41,083 nucleotides of DNA from Chloroflexota bacterium (GTDB lineage: Bacteria > Chloroflexota > Dormibacteria > Dormibacterales > Dormibacteraceae): contig VBDR01000041.1 of assembly GCA_005882135.1 (NCBI GenBank), positions 1 through 41,083 on the forward strand, read 5' to 3'. Positions 1-7,493 of the stretch are shown piece by piece; the first letter of the stretch is position 1; every line of letters begins with the position of its first letter. A model generated the notes under the pieces. The model made no database searches. It saw only the letters and a program-made list of their open reading frames with translations, and had not been told where the DNA came from. A program made the position numbers and the translations under genes.

Positions 1-536
1 ACACCGACTCCAAAGAGGACTTCGAGCGGCGCTGGCTCCAGGTCAGCCCCATGCTCGACGGCATGCACTCGGTCGACGGCGTGCTCGACCCGGTCACCGG
101 GGCCGCCTTCCGGACCGCGCTCGACGCCCTCGCCGGGTGGCGGGGGCCCGGGGACACCCGCAACCAGAGCCAGCACATGGCCGACGCCCTGGCCGAGCTG
201 CTCGACCACCACATGAACGAAGGTTTGCTGCCCCGCCGCAAGGGCGTCCGGCCCCACGTGAGCCTGACCACCACGCTCCCGGGTTTGAAGCGGGAGCTGG
301 GGGCGCCGGCGGCGGAGCTGGAGCTGGGGATGCCGATCTCCGGCACCACCGTGGAGCGGCTGGCCTGCGACTGCACGATGTCGCGGGTGCTGATGGCGGA
401 CTGCCACTTCCATCACCGACTGGTGCATGAAGGGGAATGGCAGATCGTAAAGGCAGGCGATGAGTTTCACGTCATCCCGCCCGAGCGACTCAGGTCGATC
501 TTCGTCCGCGGGCCAGACGTGACTTGGGCGGCGTAA
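1..536 (+). pseudogene. DUF222/HNH endonuclease family gene, 5' cut by window edge and internally deleted
   Basis: The open frame runs in from the window edge (first complete codon at 3) and ends at TAA 534-536. The N-terminal part matches the DUF222 (13E12-type) domain that normally precedes an HNH nuclease, ending in the conserved stretch CDCTMSRVLMAD at about 354-402. In intact family members this stretch is followed by some 50-60 residues holding the first Cys pair and the first His of the HNH fold. Here the next residues are CHFHHRLVHEG, the last part of HNH, so the metal-binding N-half of the nuclease is gone although the frame is kept. What remains cannot form a complete HNH site. I call it a decayed gene by in-frame deletion; a nuclease-free relative is the alternative. 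DUF222/HNH genes are multicopy in actinobacteria-like genomes and are often decayed. Confidence 0.72.
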
Positions 537-543
537 CCGCCTA
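525..543. terminator. Hairpin spanning the stop of the DUF222 gene, convergent junction
   Basis: Positions 525-531 pair with 537-543 (7 bp including one G-U, core GGCGG/CCGCC), and the TAA stop lies in the 5-nt loop. The opposing gene ends at 545. No T-run follows, so a terminator role is inferred from position only. Confidence 0.35.
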
Positions 544-544
544 T

Positions 545-1471
545 CTAGGCCAGCAGCGGCAGCAGGAACTCGAGCGAGCGGCTGACCCGCCCCAGGGGCC
601 GGTCTTGGACCGTGGCCAGTCGAGTTTCCTGCTCCAGCGTGTACCACCCCTGATACCCCGCGCTTCGCAACGCCTCCATGACCCTGGTCACGTCGGCGCC
701 GCCCTCCCCGACCGGTCGGTACAGGTTGCGGCCAACCGCCTCCACGTAGTCGAGCGAGCGGTCGCGGACGCGCCGGGCGAGGTCAAGGTCGACGTCGTTG
801 AGGTGCACGTGCTGGATGCGCCCGGCGGTCAGCTCGACGACTTCGATGGGGTCGGCGCCGGCGATCACGAGGTGGGCGATGTCGAGACAGACACCCGCCT
901 CGGAGCCGACCAGCAGGCGCTCGATCTCAGCCGGTCCTTGGATCGTGCTGCCGAACCTCGGCTGGACCGCCAGCTTGAGCCTGTGCCGCGCGCAGACGTG
1001 TTCGACCGACCCGATGAGGTGCAGCAGATGCGCCCACTGCGCGTTGGATAGAGCTTCGCCGCGTGGCCTTCCGGTAAGGGCCTCCGGACGCACGGCACCG
1101 GGAATCCGTTCAGGGATTGCGGAGAGGACCAGCGTCCGGGCGCCTATGGCTGAGAGCCAGTGCGCATGGCCATCGATGTGGGCGAGCTCGGGACCGCGTG
1201 TCTCGTGATCGTGGAGGATGGCGTGGACCTGGCCGGCCACCACCTTCAGGCGGTGCCGGCGGAGCAACCGCTTCGCTTGATCGCTGCGGTCGGGGAGAAA
1301 GCGGGGTGGCCCCGCCGTGATCGCCCCCTCCCCCACCGCCGCGGCTTCCGAAAGCACTCGCTCGGCATCGATCTGATGGCCCCAGTCGCCGGCGTCGCTG
1401 ACGCCCCAGCACGCGGGTGAGAGCGCGAGCCGGTACAGCGAGCGGCCGCGGCCGCCCCGCAGCCCTCCCAT
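545..1471 (-). CDS. Sugar phosphate isomerase/epimerase (IolE-like TIM barrel)
   Basis: Protein of about 308 residues of the xylose-isomerase-like TIM-barrel superfamily. The opening LALSPACWGVSDAGDWGHQ, followed by RVLSEAAAVGEGAITAGPPRFLP, matches the start of IolE/2-keto-myo-inositol dehydratase-type proteins (CWGV...GWG). Metal-ligand-type segments follow: a Glu/His region in the middle, GVCLDIAHLVIAGADP, IQHVHLNDVD, and near the end WYTLEQE. The family uses divalent metal to isomerise or dehydrate cyclic polyols and sugars in the cytosol; the substrate cannot be read from sequence. A longer frame begins at TTG 1495, but the ATG at 1471 has a G-rich stretch just upstream and removes residues with no family match; an even later start is possible. 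No inositol-catabolism genes lie nearby, so it is not named iolE. It converges with the DUF222 gene with an 8-nt gap. Confidence 0.7.
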   Translation of the reverse strand: MGGLRGGRGRSLYRLALSPACWGVSDAGDWGHQIDAERVLSEAAAVGEGAITAGPPRFLPDRSDQAKRLLRRHRLKVVAGQVHAILHDHETRGPELAHIDGHAHWLSAIGARTLVLSAIPERIPGAVRPEALTGRPRGEALSNAQWAHLLHLIGSVEHVCARHRLKLAVQPRFGSTIQGPAEIERLLVGSEAGVCLDIAHLVIAGADPIEVVELTAGRIQHVHLNDVDLDLARRVRDRSLDYVEAVGRNLYRPVGEGGADVTRVMEALRSAGYQGWYTLEQETRLATVQDRPLGRVSRSLEFLLPLLA

Positions 1472-1524
1472 TCCACGCACCCCCCGGGCTATCAACCCGC
1501 AGAGATTAACCTTCTAGTCAACGG

Positions 1525-2502
1525 ATGCCCGGCAGCATTTTTCAGCTCGAACTTCGCCCAGCGACAGTGGAGCACGCCGGGCTCGTGGCCGACCTGGAGT
1601 CGGCTCGAGATCCCAACGAGCCGCGTGATCCGGTGCTGCTGCGGCACTGGTGGCGGATGGCCGACGAGCTGGAGAAAACGAAGCGGTACATCGACGTGCG
1701 AGACGGCGCCGCCGTCGCCTATGTCGCCGCTTCGCATGAGCTTTGGAATGCCGGCGAGAAGCGATTCGGGGTCGTCCGGCCGCTGCTGCGGAGGGACCTG
1801 TGGAGTGGGACCAGTTACGGGGAGCTGGTCAGGATCGGCGAAGACTGGCTCCAGACCGAAACCGCCGTCACCGCGGTCGCACGCGTGCGTGAAGACTTCC
1901 CTGACGAGATCGCCAAGCTCGAGGAGCTGGGTTATCGCGAGGACCGCAGGATGCGTATGTCGGAGCTCGACCTGGTCGCGAACCGGGACCGGATCCTTGG
2001 CATGCGCGAGGAGGCGCGGCGGAACATGCGGGAGCGAGGCGTCGAGATACGTCCGTTGAGCGAGGACACGGACCCGGACAGGGTCCAGAAGCTCTACGAG
2101 ATGTGGATCGAGTCAGAGCAGGACATTCCGACCACGGTGCCCTGGCGCCTCTTGACCATTGACGAGTGGAAGCGCTTCTGGTTCGAGAACCCTGCGATCG
2201 GGGAGGAACGGCTCTGGATCGCGCGGCAGGGAAGCGCCATCGTAGGCGCCTCGGTGCTGGACTGTCCGGTCGTGCGCGGCGTGCCCTGGACCGCCTACAC
2301 CGGCACCGCGCGCGCTGTGCGCGGGCGCGGAATCGCGCGGGCGCTGAAATACGAATCGATCGGCCAGGCGATCGAGGCGGGCTTCACGCGCGTGCGCACG
2401 AACAACGATGCCGACAATCCGCCGATCCTGCGGGTCAACGAGGAGATGGGCTACCGCCTGGTGACGCCGATCGTCGAGCTGCACCGAAGTCTCGGCCAGT
2501 GA
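1525..2502 (+). CDS. Tandem GNAT-family N-acetyltransferase
   Basis: A 325-residue protein with two GNAT modules, an arrangement known from mycothiol-synthase-like and other double GNAT enzymes. The N-terminal half (about 8-150) is divergent and lacks a clear acetyl-CoA loop. The C-terminal half (about 175-322) carries the motif A loop as RAVRGRGIARALK, and downstream the typical NNDADNPPILRVNEEMGYR stretch (motif B, Asn plus the GY/GF closing strand). It is therefore expected to transfer an acyl group from acyl-CoA to an amine with its second domain; the first may bind substrate or be structural. The substrate is unknown. ATG 1525 is preceded by AT-richer sequence without a clear Shine-Dalgarno. 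It is divergent from the IolE-like gene and followed at once by the palindromic repeat block. Confidence 0.78.
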   Translation: MPGSIFQLELRPATVEHAGLVADLESARDPNEPRDPVLLRHWWRMADELEKTKRYIDVRDGAAVAYVAASHELWNAGEKRFGVVRPLLRRDLWSGTSYGELVRIGEDWLQTETAVTAVARVREDFPDEIAKLEELGYREDRRMRMSELDLVANRDRILGMREEARRNMRERGVEIRPLSEDTDPDRVQKLYEMWIESEQDIPTTVPWRLLTIDEWKRFWFENPAIGEERLWIARQGSAIVGASVLDCPVVRGVPWTAYTGTARAVRGRGIARALKYESIGQAIEAGFTRVRTNNDADNPPILRVNEEMGYRLVTPIVELHRSLGQ

Positions 2503-2504
2503 GC

Positions 2505-2619
2505 CCCTCCGGCGGCGACCCTCCGGCGGCGACCCTCCGGCGGCGACCCTCCGGCGGCTTCGCCGCCACCTCCCCATGAATGGGGAGGAAAAGGCCACCT
2601 CCCCATGAATGGGGAGGAG
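2505..2619. repeat. 14-bp tandem repeats followed by two palindromic REP-like units
   Basis: Four adjacent 14-bp units of ccctccggcggcga (2505-2560, the last one diverging in its final two bases) run into a small inverted repeat GGCGG/CCGCC. Two nearly identical copies of a palindrome follow, cctcccc-atgaat-ggggagg, within 2567-2590 and 2596-2619, separated by a few bases. Each can fold into a 7-bp GC-rich hairpin. This resembles dispersed REP/PPHEWGG-type elements found in intergenic DNA of high-GC bacteria. It fills the 102-nt gap between the GNAT and thioesterase genes, and the second copy supplies the GGAGG used by the downstream gene. Confidence 0.75.
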
Positions 2620-2628
2620 CACTACGGG

Positions 2629-3045
2629 GTGAAGGCGCTGCCTGAGCTCTACAAACAATGGTCGGCGACCGGGATGGTGGCCAACATCGGCACCCGGATC
2701 GTCGAGGTCGAGTACGGCAAGCTCGTGCTCGAAGGCAACATGACCGCCGACTCCCATGGGTTTCCGACCTCGCGCGGAGCCATCGTTCATGGGGGCGCCA
2801 TCGCCACGCTCGCCGATGAGGCGCTCGCCTCCGTGGCGTTCACGCTCGCCGAGGAAGGCGAAACGACGGTCACCGCCGACCTCAAGGTCGATTTCCTGCG
2901 ACCCGCCCAGCCGGGCCGTTTCATCGCGCGAGCCACGGTCCGACACCGGACGCGCCGGCTGGCGTTTTGCGAGGCGAGCGTCGAGCACGCGCAGGGTGAG
3001 GTCGTGGCCGAGGCCAGGGCCGTGATCGCCTACGTCAAGGCGTAG
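2629..3045 (+). CDS. PaaI-type hotdog-fold thioesterase
   Basis: Small protein (138 residues from GTG 2629) of the PaaI/hotdog thioesterase family, which hydrolyses acyl-CoA or aryl-CoA thioesters in the cytosol, usually as a tetramer. The hallmark IVHGGAIATLADEA (His54-Gly-Gly, then Asp63-Glu64) is present and is followed by the central strands TTVTADLKVDFLRPA and a C-terminal VAEARAVIAYV strand. An in-frame ATG at 2605 would add eight residues encoded by the palindromic repeat and lacks a well-placed ribosome site. GTG 2629 has GGAGG at 2613-2617, 11 nt upstream, so I prefer it, but either is possible. The substrate is unknown and no phenylacetate or fatty-acid genes are adjacent. Confidence 0.82.
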   Translation: MKALPELYKQWSATGMVANIGTRIVEVEYGKLVLEGNMTADSHGFPTSRGAIVHGGAIATLADEALASVAFTLAEEGETTVTADLKVDFLRPAQPGRFIARATVRHRTRRLAFCEASVEHAQGEVVAEARAVIAYVKA

Positions 3046-3047
3046 GC
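3028..3047. terminator. Hairpin across the thioesterase stop codon
   Basis: GCCTACG (3028-3034) pairs perfectly with CGTAGGC (3041-3047) around a 6-nt loop. The TAG stop sits in the 3' arm and the convergent gene ends at 3053. There is no T-tract, so termination is inferred. Confidence 0.4.
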
Positions 3048-3052
3048 ACATC

Positions 3053-4348
3053 TCAGGTCGCCGGCAGAACCACCCTCCGCCAGTGCAGGCCGCCGTCGTC
3101 CGTGCCCTCCAGCACGGGCGTGGTTCGGGCCATGCCCGCAAACCACGCGTGGTTGCGGTCCAGCACCCGCAGCGTGCCCGGCATCGGTTCAGTGACACCG
3201 ATCCCGCGGGGGATCGTCCAGCTGATGCCACCATCGCGGCTGCGGGCCCACGAACCCGAACCGATCCACCACCAGTTCAAAGCGTCGAAGTAGCCGATCG
3301 CGCCGCTCGTTGATGGCGGGTCGATACGCGTCCACGTCGTGCCGCCATCCAGGGTGCTGAGCCGCATCTGGTTGGGTGCCTGCTGCTGTGCCACCGGGCC
3401 GCCAGCGACCTGGTCGATCAACGTCGTGTACGTGTACAAGACCGGCCTGCCGCCGTCGTACACGCGGACGGTCAGGGGCGGAAACGCGCGGATCGTTCCG
3501 CTGGTGCCCTTCTTGGTCGTGATCTGCGGAAGGTAGACGACCGATGCCACCGCGCCGCGACCAGACGTGGACTGCACCGCGACGAAGAACTGGCCCGACT
3601 GCGGCCAACCTCCCTGGGGCGGCGGCAGCGTCACTCGCGACCATGTCGCGCCGAGGTCATCGGTCCTGAGGGCGTATGGGCCGGCGCCGGAGCTCGCAAG
3701 CCAGCCCGTGGCCAGGTTTGAGAAGTCGACCCTGAACGCCCGGTCCGGCGCGTCGACCGGATGGCCCAGGTTGCGCCAGCTCCGGCCGCCATCACCGGTG
3801 CGGTACAGGGTTGTTGCTGCTGGCAACGTCGGCGACCCTTCATCGACCAGCATCCAACCGTGCTGCGGATCGACGAACGACCACGAGAGCACCGAGCCTG
3901 CGGTTTTCAATGCCGGCAGCGCCGACCACGTGCGTCCGCCGTCGCGCGTTCGATAGAGCAAGGGACGCGTCCCGGCGAGCGCAAAAACGCCCGCGTTGCG
4001 GTCGAAAAACTTCAGGTACTGCGCGCGGCCTTCTGTCGGGCCCGAAAGCCGGCGGTCCCAGCTGCGTCCGCCATCCCCTGTATGCAGGACGGCGAAGTCA
4101 AGAGCATCCAGGATCACGACCACCCACCCTGTTGCGCCGTCGACAAAGTCCACGGCGGTTACGCGGTAGGAGGTCTGCGGGACCGCCGGGACAGCGCCGC
4201 CGCCGAACGATGGCAGGGCCGGATGGAGGAAGACGATTCCAGCCGTCGTCATCGCGATGACCGACGCAGAGATGAGAGCCATCGGGCGCCGGAGTCGCCT
4301 CTGTGGGAACCCCGAATCGGAGTCAGCGTTGAGCTGCGCCGCTTCCAT
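3053..4348 (-). CDS. Membrane-anchored or secreted Asp-box (BNR/YCF48-like) beta-propeller protein
   Basis: Protein of about 431 residues. After a short charged N-terminus a hydrophobic segment (about residues 24-44, PMALISASVIAMTTAGIVFLHP region) can serve as an uncleaved anchor or signal. The rest is built of repeats with Asp-box cores: TGDGGRSWDRR, TRDGGRTWSAL, TGDGGRSWRNL, TDDLGATWSRV, TLDGGTTWTRI, SRDGGISWTIP and TDDGGLHWRRV. Seven blades of this S/T-x-D-x-G-x-T/S-W form are typical of six- to eight-bladed propellers such as YCF48/Hcf136-like and sialidase-type folds. There is no catalytic signature, so a binding or scaffold role outside the membrane is the reasonable guess. A longer frame reaches 4531, but the ATG at 4348 avoids overlap with the divergent GNAT gene and puts the hydrophobic segment near the start. 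Confidence 0.72.
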   Translation of the reverse strand: MEAAQLNADSDSGFPQRRLRRPMALISASVIAMTTAGIVFLHPALPSFGGGAVPAVPQTSYRVTAVDFVDGATGWVVVILDALDFAVLHTGDGGRSWDRRLSGPTEGRAQYLKFFDRNAGVFALAGTRPLLYRTRDGGRTWSALPALKTAGSVLSWSFVDPQHGWMLVDEGSPTLPAATTLYRTGDGGRSWRNLGHPVDAPDRAFRVDFSNLATGWLASSGAGPYALRTDDLGATWSRVTLPPPQGGWPQSGQFFVAVQSTSGRGAVASVVYLPQITTKKGTSGTIRAFPPLTVRVYDGGRPVLYTYTTLIDQVAGGPVAQQQAPNQMRLSTLDGGTTWTRIDPPSTSGAIGYFDALNWWWIGSGSWARSRDGGISWTIPRGIGVTEPMPGTLRVLDRNHAWFAGMARTTPVLEGTDDGGLHWRRVVLPAT

Positions 4349-4399
4349 GCCCGCCGTTGTCAGCTTACCCCGGTTCGATTCGCGATAGATTCTGAATCG

Positions 4400-4921
4400 A
4401 TGATCAGCCTGGTCCGACCTGCTGCGATCGATGACGCCGCCGTGATCGCGAGAATCCACGTCGCCACGTGGAGGTCGGCCTATCGCGGTTTGCTTCCGGA
4501 CGACTTCCTGGCCTCGCTGAGCGAGGACCACTACGAGGAGCGTTGGAAACGCACGCTGAGTGAAAGCGCGGCCCGCGTCTATGTCGCTGAGACTCCAGAA
4601 GGAGTGGTCGGCTTCGCGTCAGGCGGACGCGAACGCGCGGGTGAAGACCATTACAGCGGCGAGCTCTATGCGATTTACATCCTGCGCCAGGCTCAGGGCC
4701 GTGGCCACGGCCGCGGCCTGGTGCAGGCCGTCGCGGCGGGGCTCCGTGAGCTGGAGCTCGAAGACATGATCGTGTGGGTGCTGCGCGACAACGCGGCCGC
4801 ACGGCGTTTTTACGAGCGACTCGGCGGTGTCTTCGTGCGGACACAACCGATCACCATCGGCTCGGCGCTGCTGCAGGAAGTCTCGTACGGCTGGAAGTCG
4901 CTGGCTGACATCCGCCACTGA
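4400..4921 (+). CDS. GNAT-family N-acetyltransferase
   Basis: A 173-residue single-domain GNAT. The start LVRPAAIDDAAVIARIHVATWRSAYRG is the common RimI-like N-terminus. The acetyl-CoA-binding motif A is LYAIYILRQAQGRGHGRGL (Q/RxxGxG/A as QAQGRGHG), and motif B is VWVLRDNAAARRFYERLGG. It transfers an acetyl group to an amine; the substrate is not predictable. ATG 4400 is chosen because it begins the conserved domain. A TAGATT hexamer lies at 4386-4391, 8 nt upstream, and no Shine-Dalgarno is visible, so a leaderless transcript is possible. It is divergent from the Asp-box gene (51 nt between starts) and convergent with the phosphoesterase (8-nt gap). Confidence 0.82.
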   Translation: MISLVRPAAIDDAAVIARIHVATWRSAYRGLLPDDFLASLSEDHYEERWKRTLSESAARVYVAETPEGVVGFASGGRERAGEDHYSGELYAIYILRQAQGRGHGRGLVQAVAAGLRELELEDMIVWVLRDNAAARRFYERLGGVFVRTQPITIGSALLQEVSYGWKSLADIRH

Positions 4922-4938
4922 GCCGGTGTTTATGGCGG
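4912..4938. terminator. Hairpin covering both stops of a convergent pair
   Basis: CCGCCA (4912-4917) pairs with TGGCGG (4933-4938). The 15-nt loop contains both the TGA of the GNAT gene and the stop of the phosphoesterase on the other strand. A T-rich run (cttttgttt) follows about 10 nt later on the plus strand. Stem of only 6 bp, so weak. Confidence 0.3.
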
Positions 4939-5934
4939 TGGCAGGGGCTTTTGTTTGAAATCGAAACAGTCGCCCATGTCGTCGGCGGCTTTGGTTCGCG
5001 CGTTGAGGGCCGGCAGACCGAAATTGTTCTCGCAGAACCTGACCAGGCTCACGTGCGAGTGCAGCGCCTTGGAGACGTAGCTCTTCCGAGCGAACGGGCT
5101 GAGGACCAGGCATCCGACGCGTCCGCCATAGCGGAACTGCGTGCCGTCTTTCCACTTCTCGACCTCGGGCGGCGTGACATGGTCCCACCAGCCTCCCCAG
5201 TCGTCCCAGGTGATGAAGATCGCAACGCGCGGCCACAGTCCGGAGGAGACCACGGCCTGGACCTGGCTCACGGTCCACTGGCTGCCTTTGCTCACGTCGC
5301 CAGCGCCCGCGGCTCGCTGCGTCGGGGTGTCGGCTGGATGCTCGCTCATCACATAGTCGGAGTAGAGCCACGACACGGATGGCAGCCTGCCCGCGGCTGC
5401 ATCGACCGCGAACTGCTGCCATGAACGCTTTCTGCCCGCCGCGTACTTGATGAACTCGAAGGCATAGCCGTTGTAGTTGCCCCATGACAGCCCCGCCGCG
5501 TCGAGCTGGGAGGGCAGCGAGGCCTGGTCGTACAACGGCGGTCCGGGGTGCTTGCGATAGTTGGTCGAGGGATTGTCGACCAGTTTCGAGTCGGCCATGA
5601 TCAGCATCAGGTGGTTGGGCGTCGACGGCCCCGCCACGTCTGTGTAGTAGTTGTCGCAGAGCGTGAACCGGCTCGCGTAATCCCAGTAGTGCGGGATGTC
5701 GCTCTGCGGAAACGCGACCCGGGGCGCGGCCGTGTCGCGCGTGAGCCACGCCGCATGGCGGTGATCGGGATCCTTCGGCGGAGGGTTTGGGCTTGCGGGC
5801 AGGGCGACGCCGCTGCCGCCGGGAAACTGGCCGAAGTAGTTGTCGTAACCGTGGTTCTCCTTGACGATGATCACCACGTGCTCGATTGGGCGCTGCGCCG
5901 CGCTTACACGCACTGGCCCTGCGCGTTGGACCAT
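4930..5934 (-). CDS. Phosphoesterase of the phospholipase C / acid phosphatase (AcpA) family
   Basis: A 334-residue protein beginning with IEHVVIIVKENHGYDNYFG, the metal and nucleophile region of the PLC/AcpA family (usual form ENRSFDxxFG; here ENHGYDNYFG). Further family blocks are SDIPHYWDYASRFTLCDNYYTD, AGPSTPNHLMLI, FITWDDWGGWWDHV and GGRVGCLVLSPFARKSYV. Members hydrolyse phosphomonoesters or phospholipids, usually outside the cell. No signal peptide is visible at this N-terminus, which is unusual for the family. ATG 5934 overlaps the end of the upstream gene by 31 nt; GTG 5913 would reduce the overlap to 10 nt and is a fair alternative. It is co-transcribed with the upstream EXORDIUM-like gene. 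Substrate choice between phospholipid and phosphomonoester is open. Confidence 0.82.
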   Translation of the reverse strand: MVQRAGPVRVSAAQRPIEHVVIIVKENHGYDNYFGQFPGGSGVALPASPNPPPKDPDHRHAAWLTRDTAAPRVAFPQSDIPHYWDYASRFTLCDNYYTDVAGPSTPNHLMLIMADSKLVDNPSTNYRKHPGPPLYDQASLPSQLDAAGLSWGNYNGYAFEFIKYAAGRKRSWQQFAVDAAAGRLPSVSWLYSDYVMSEHPADTPTQRAAGAGDVSKGSQWTVSQVQAVVSSGLWPRVAIFITWDDWGGWWDHVTPPEVEKWKDGTQFRYGGRVGCLVLSPFARKSYVSKALHSHVSLVRFCENNFGLPALNARTKAADDMGDCFDFKQKPLPPP

Positions 5935-6635
5935 TCGAGCTGCACGAGGTGCGCGCCGAGCCGCTTGGTCTGCCAGGCGCAGATATCGCCGATCTCACCG
6001 TTCTGGTCGTCGTACCAGCCCTGACCCGGAACCGGGTCGGTGACCGCCTCGCAAAGCTCGTGCGAGCTCGTCGAGGTGAGCGCGTCGAGGATGGCAAGAC
6101 CGCCCGTGCAGCCAGCGCATTCGGGATATGGCATGACCGCATAGAAGAGGTTGCCGTCGATGTCGCTGTGGTAGCCGCAAAAGCTCACGCACGAAGAAGA
6201 GCCATCCAGGTCGACGGTCACCCCTGGAGGCAGGAACACGTAGTAGAGCGAGTTGGACGTGGGCTGCGACACCGCCGGATCGGAGGCGATCTCCTCCTGG
6301 ATCAGCTGCTGGATGGCGGCATCCTGGACGGTTGCCGGCGGCGCGGTGGTGAGGACGATGGCGCCCGTTCTTGCTCCGGGCCCGATCGTGAAGTCCTGGA
6401 CGCTGTACTCAGCCATCTGATCCATCAGCGGGCTGGTCAAGACGAACTCGAAAAAGTCGTTCACCTGCTGGACAAGGCCGAGCTGCGGATCCTGCTGCCA
6501 CGCGTCACCCCAGAAGAAAAGGAAGACCTGGACTGACGCCAGCAGAGCGCCTCCGCGATAGGTGAGCCTCGGCGCACCTACGGGCGCAGCGGCCTCCGTC
6601 CGCAGCGGCACCACGCGGATCGGGTTGGCGATCAT
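5904..6635 (-). CDS. Cys-rich EXORDIUM/phosphate-induced-protein-like protein
   Basis: A 243-residue protein with the features ASVQVFLFFWGDAWQQDP near the start, FFEFVLTSPLMDQMAEYSV, and in the C-terminal part SSHELCEAVTDPVPGQGWYDD followed by NGEIGDICAW. The order SHEL-E-x-xTDP-x-WYD-GEI-D-C resembles the C-terminal part of plant EXORDIUM/PHI-1 proteins (SHELAE...NP...WY...EIGDLC) and of uncharacterised bacterial relatives; this is recognition by eye, not a search. Seven cysteines, including CVSFC and CAGC, suggest an extracytoplasmic or metal-binding protein, but no signal peptide is visible. His in SHEL might be a ligand; no protease HExxH is present. It overlaps the phosphoesterase start, so the two are probably made together. 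Function unknown. Confidence 0.6.
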   Translation of the reverse strand: MIANPIRVVPLRTEAAAPVGAPRLTYRGGALLASVQVFLFFWGDAWQQDPQLGLVQQVNDFFEFVLTSPLMDQMAEYSVQDFTIGPGARTGAIVLTTAPPATVQDAAIQQLIQEEIASDPAVSQPTSNSLYYVFLPPGVTVDLDGSSSCVSFCGYHSDIDGNLFYAVMPYPECAGCTGGLAILDALTSTSSHELCEAVTDPVPGQGWYDDQNGEIGDICAWQTKRLGAHLVQLEWSNAQGQCV

Positions 6636-6716
6636 CAGCTGAGCTTACGAAGTCTCCCCTGGCGCGATTGCCGGCGCAAATCGGCGCTCCACCGCCATCA
6701 GGAATACTGGCGGGCG

Positions 6717-7493
6717 ATGGCGACGGGCAGCTTGCGAGATGCGCACTGGGACCAGATCCCGCCTGCCTCGCATCCGGCGCACATGCACATGGCCCTGGAC
6801 GAGGTGCTGCTCGAACAGCTCATCAGGGGCCGACGGGGGCCGACGATGCGGCTCTGGCGGTGGGCCGAGCGCGCGCTCGTGATCGGCTCGCATCAGTCGG
6901 TGAGGAACGAGATCGACGTCGCGGCGGCGAAAGAGCTTGATTTCATCGTCACGCGCCGAATGAGCGGCGGAGGAACCATGCTGTGCGAGCCAGACCGCAC
7001 GATCACATACTCCCTATATCTGCCCGAGTCGATGGTGGCCGGGATCAGCTTCCGGAGGTCATATGCGATGCTCGACGAGTGGGCCGTGCGCGCTTTCAAC
7101 GAGCTCGGTGTGCCCGCCGCCTATCGCGAGATCAACGACATCATCTCCCCGCGCGGAAAAATCGCGGGCGCCGCGCAGGCGCGGCGGCGCGGTTTTATCC
7201 TGCACCACACGACGATCGCTCATGCGATGGATGTCGAGCTGCTGCCCCGCCTGATCCGGATCGGCCGAAGACGGATGGCCGAGCGTGGGGTGCGTAGCGC
7301 CGAGAAATCCGTTTCGCCGCTTTCGTGGTTCACGCAGCTCTCGTGTGACGAGGTGACCACGCATCTGCAATCTTTTTTCGGGCGCGAGTTTGGGGCGAGG
7401 AATAGCACGCTGAGCGACGAGGAGGTCGAGGCCGCTTCCGGGCTCGTCGCGTCCAAATACGCAGACGCGGCGTGGATCAACCGCCTGCCTTAG
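6717..7493 (+). CDS. Lipoate-protein ligase A family protein
   Basis: A 258-residue member of the BPL/LplA/LipB superfamily, of the short form (about 260 residues) that lacks the C-terminal accessory domain of E. coli LplA. Diagnostic segments are RRMSGGGTMLC (residues 80-90, substrate-carrier loop), TITYSLYLP, and INDIISPRGKIAGAAQ with the catalytic-type Lys148, followed by HHTTIAHAMD. The family activates lipoate or octanoate to an adenylate and attaches it to lysines of E2 and GcvH domains. Short forms either need a separate LplB-like protein or act as octanoyl/lipoyl transferases, and this cannot be decided here. ATG 6717 has no clear Shine-Dalgarno; AATACT at 6703-6708 could be a -10 for a leaderless message. 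Divergent from the EXORDIUM-like gene with 81 nt between. Confidence 0.8.
   Translation: MATGSLRDAHWDQIPPASHPAHMHMALDEVLLEQLIRGRRGPTMRLWRWAERALVIGSHQSVRNEIDVAAAKELDFIVTRRMSGGGTMLCEPDRTITYSLYLPESMVAGISFRRSYAMLDEWAVRAFNELGVPAAYREINDIISPRGKIAGAAQARRRGFILHHTTIAHAMDVELLPRLIRIGRRRMAERGVRSAEKSVSPLSWFTQLSCDEVTTHLQSFFGREFGARNSTLSDEEVEAASGLVASKYADAAWINRLP

Noticed and set aside
545-1471. True iolE (myo-inosose dehydratase).
   Set aside because: The start resembles IolE, but no other inositol genes are near and the superfamily is too broad for a specific name.
2505-2619. Possible CRISPR array.
   Set aside because: The 14-bp units are directly adjacent without spacers, and the palindromes occur only twice; no cas genes are present.
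4619-6142. Open frame of about 507 codons on the minus strand.
   Set aside because: It crosses the GNAT, phosphoesterase and EXORDIUM-like genes in other frames and contains only low-complexity Arg/Pro-rich sequence.
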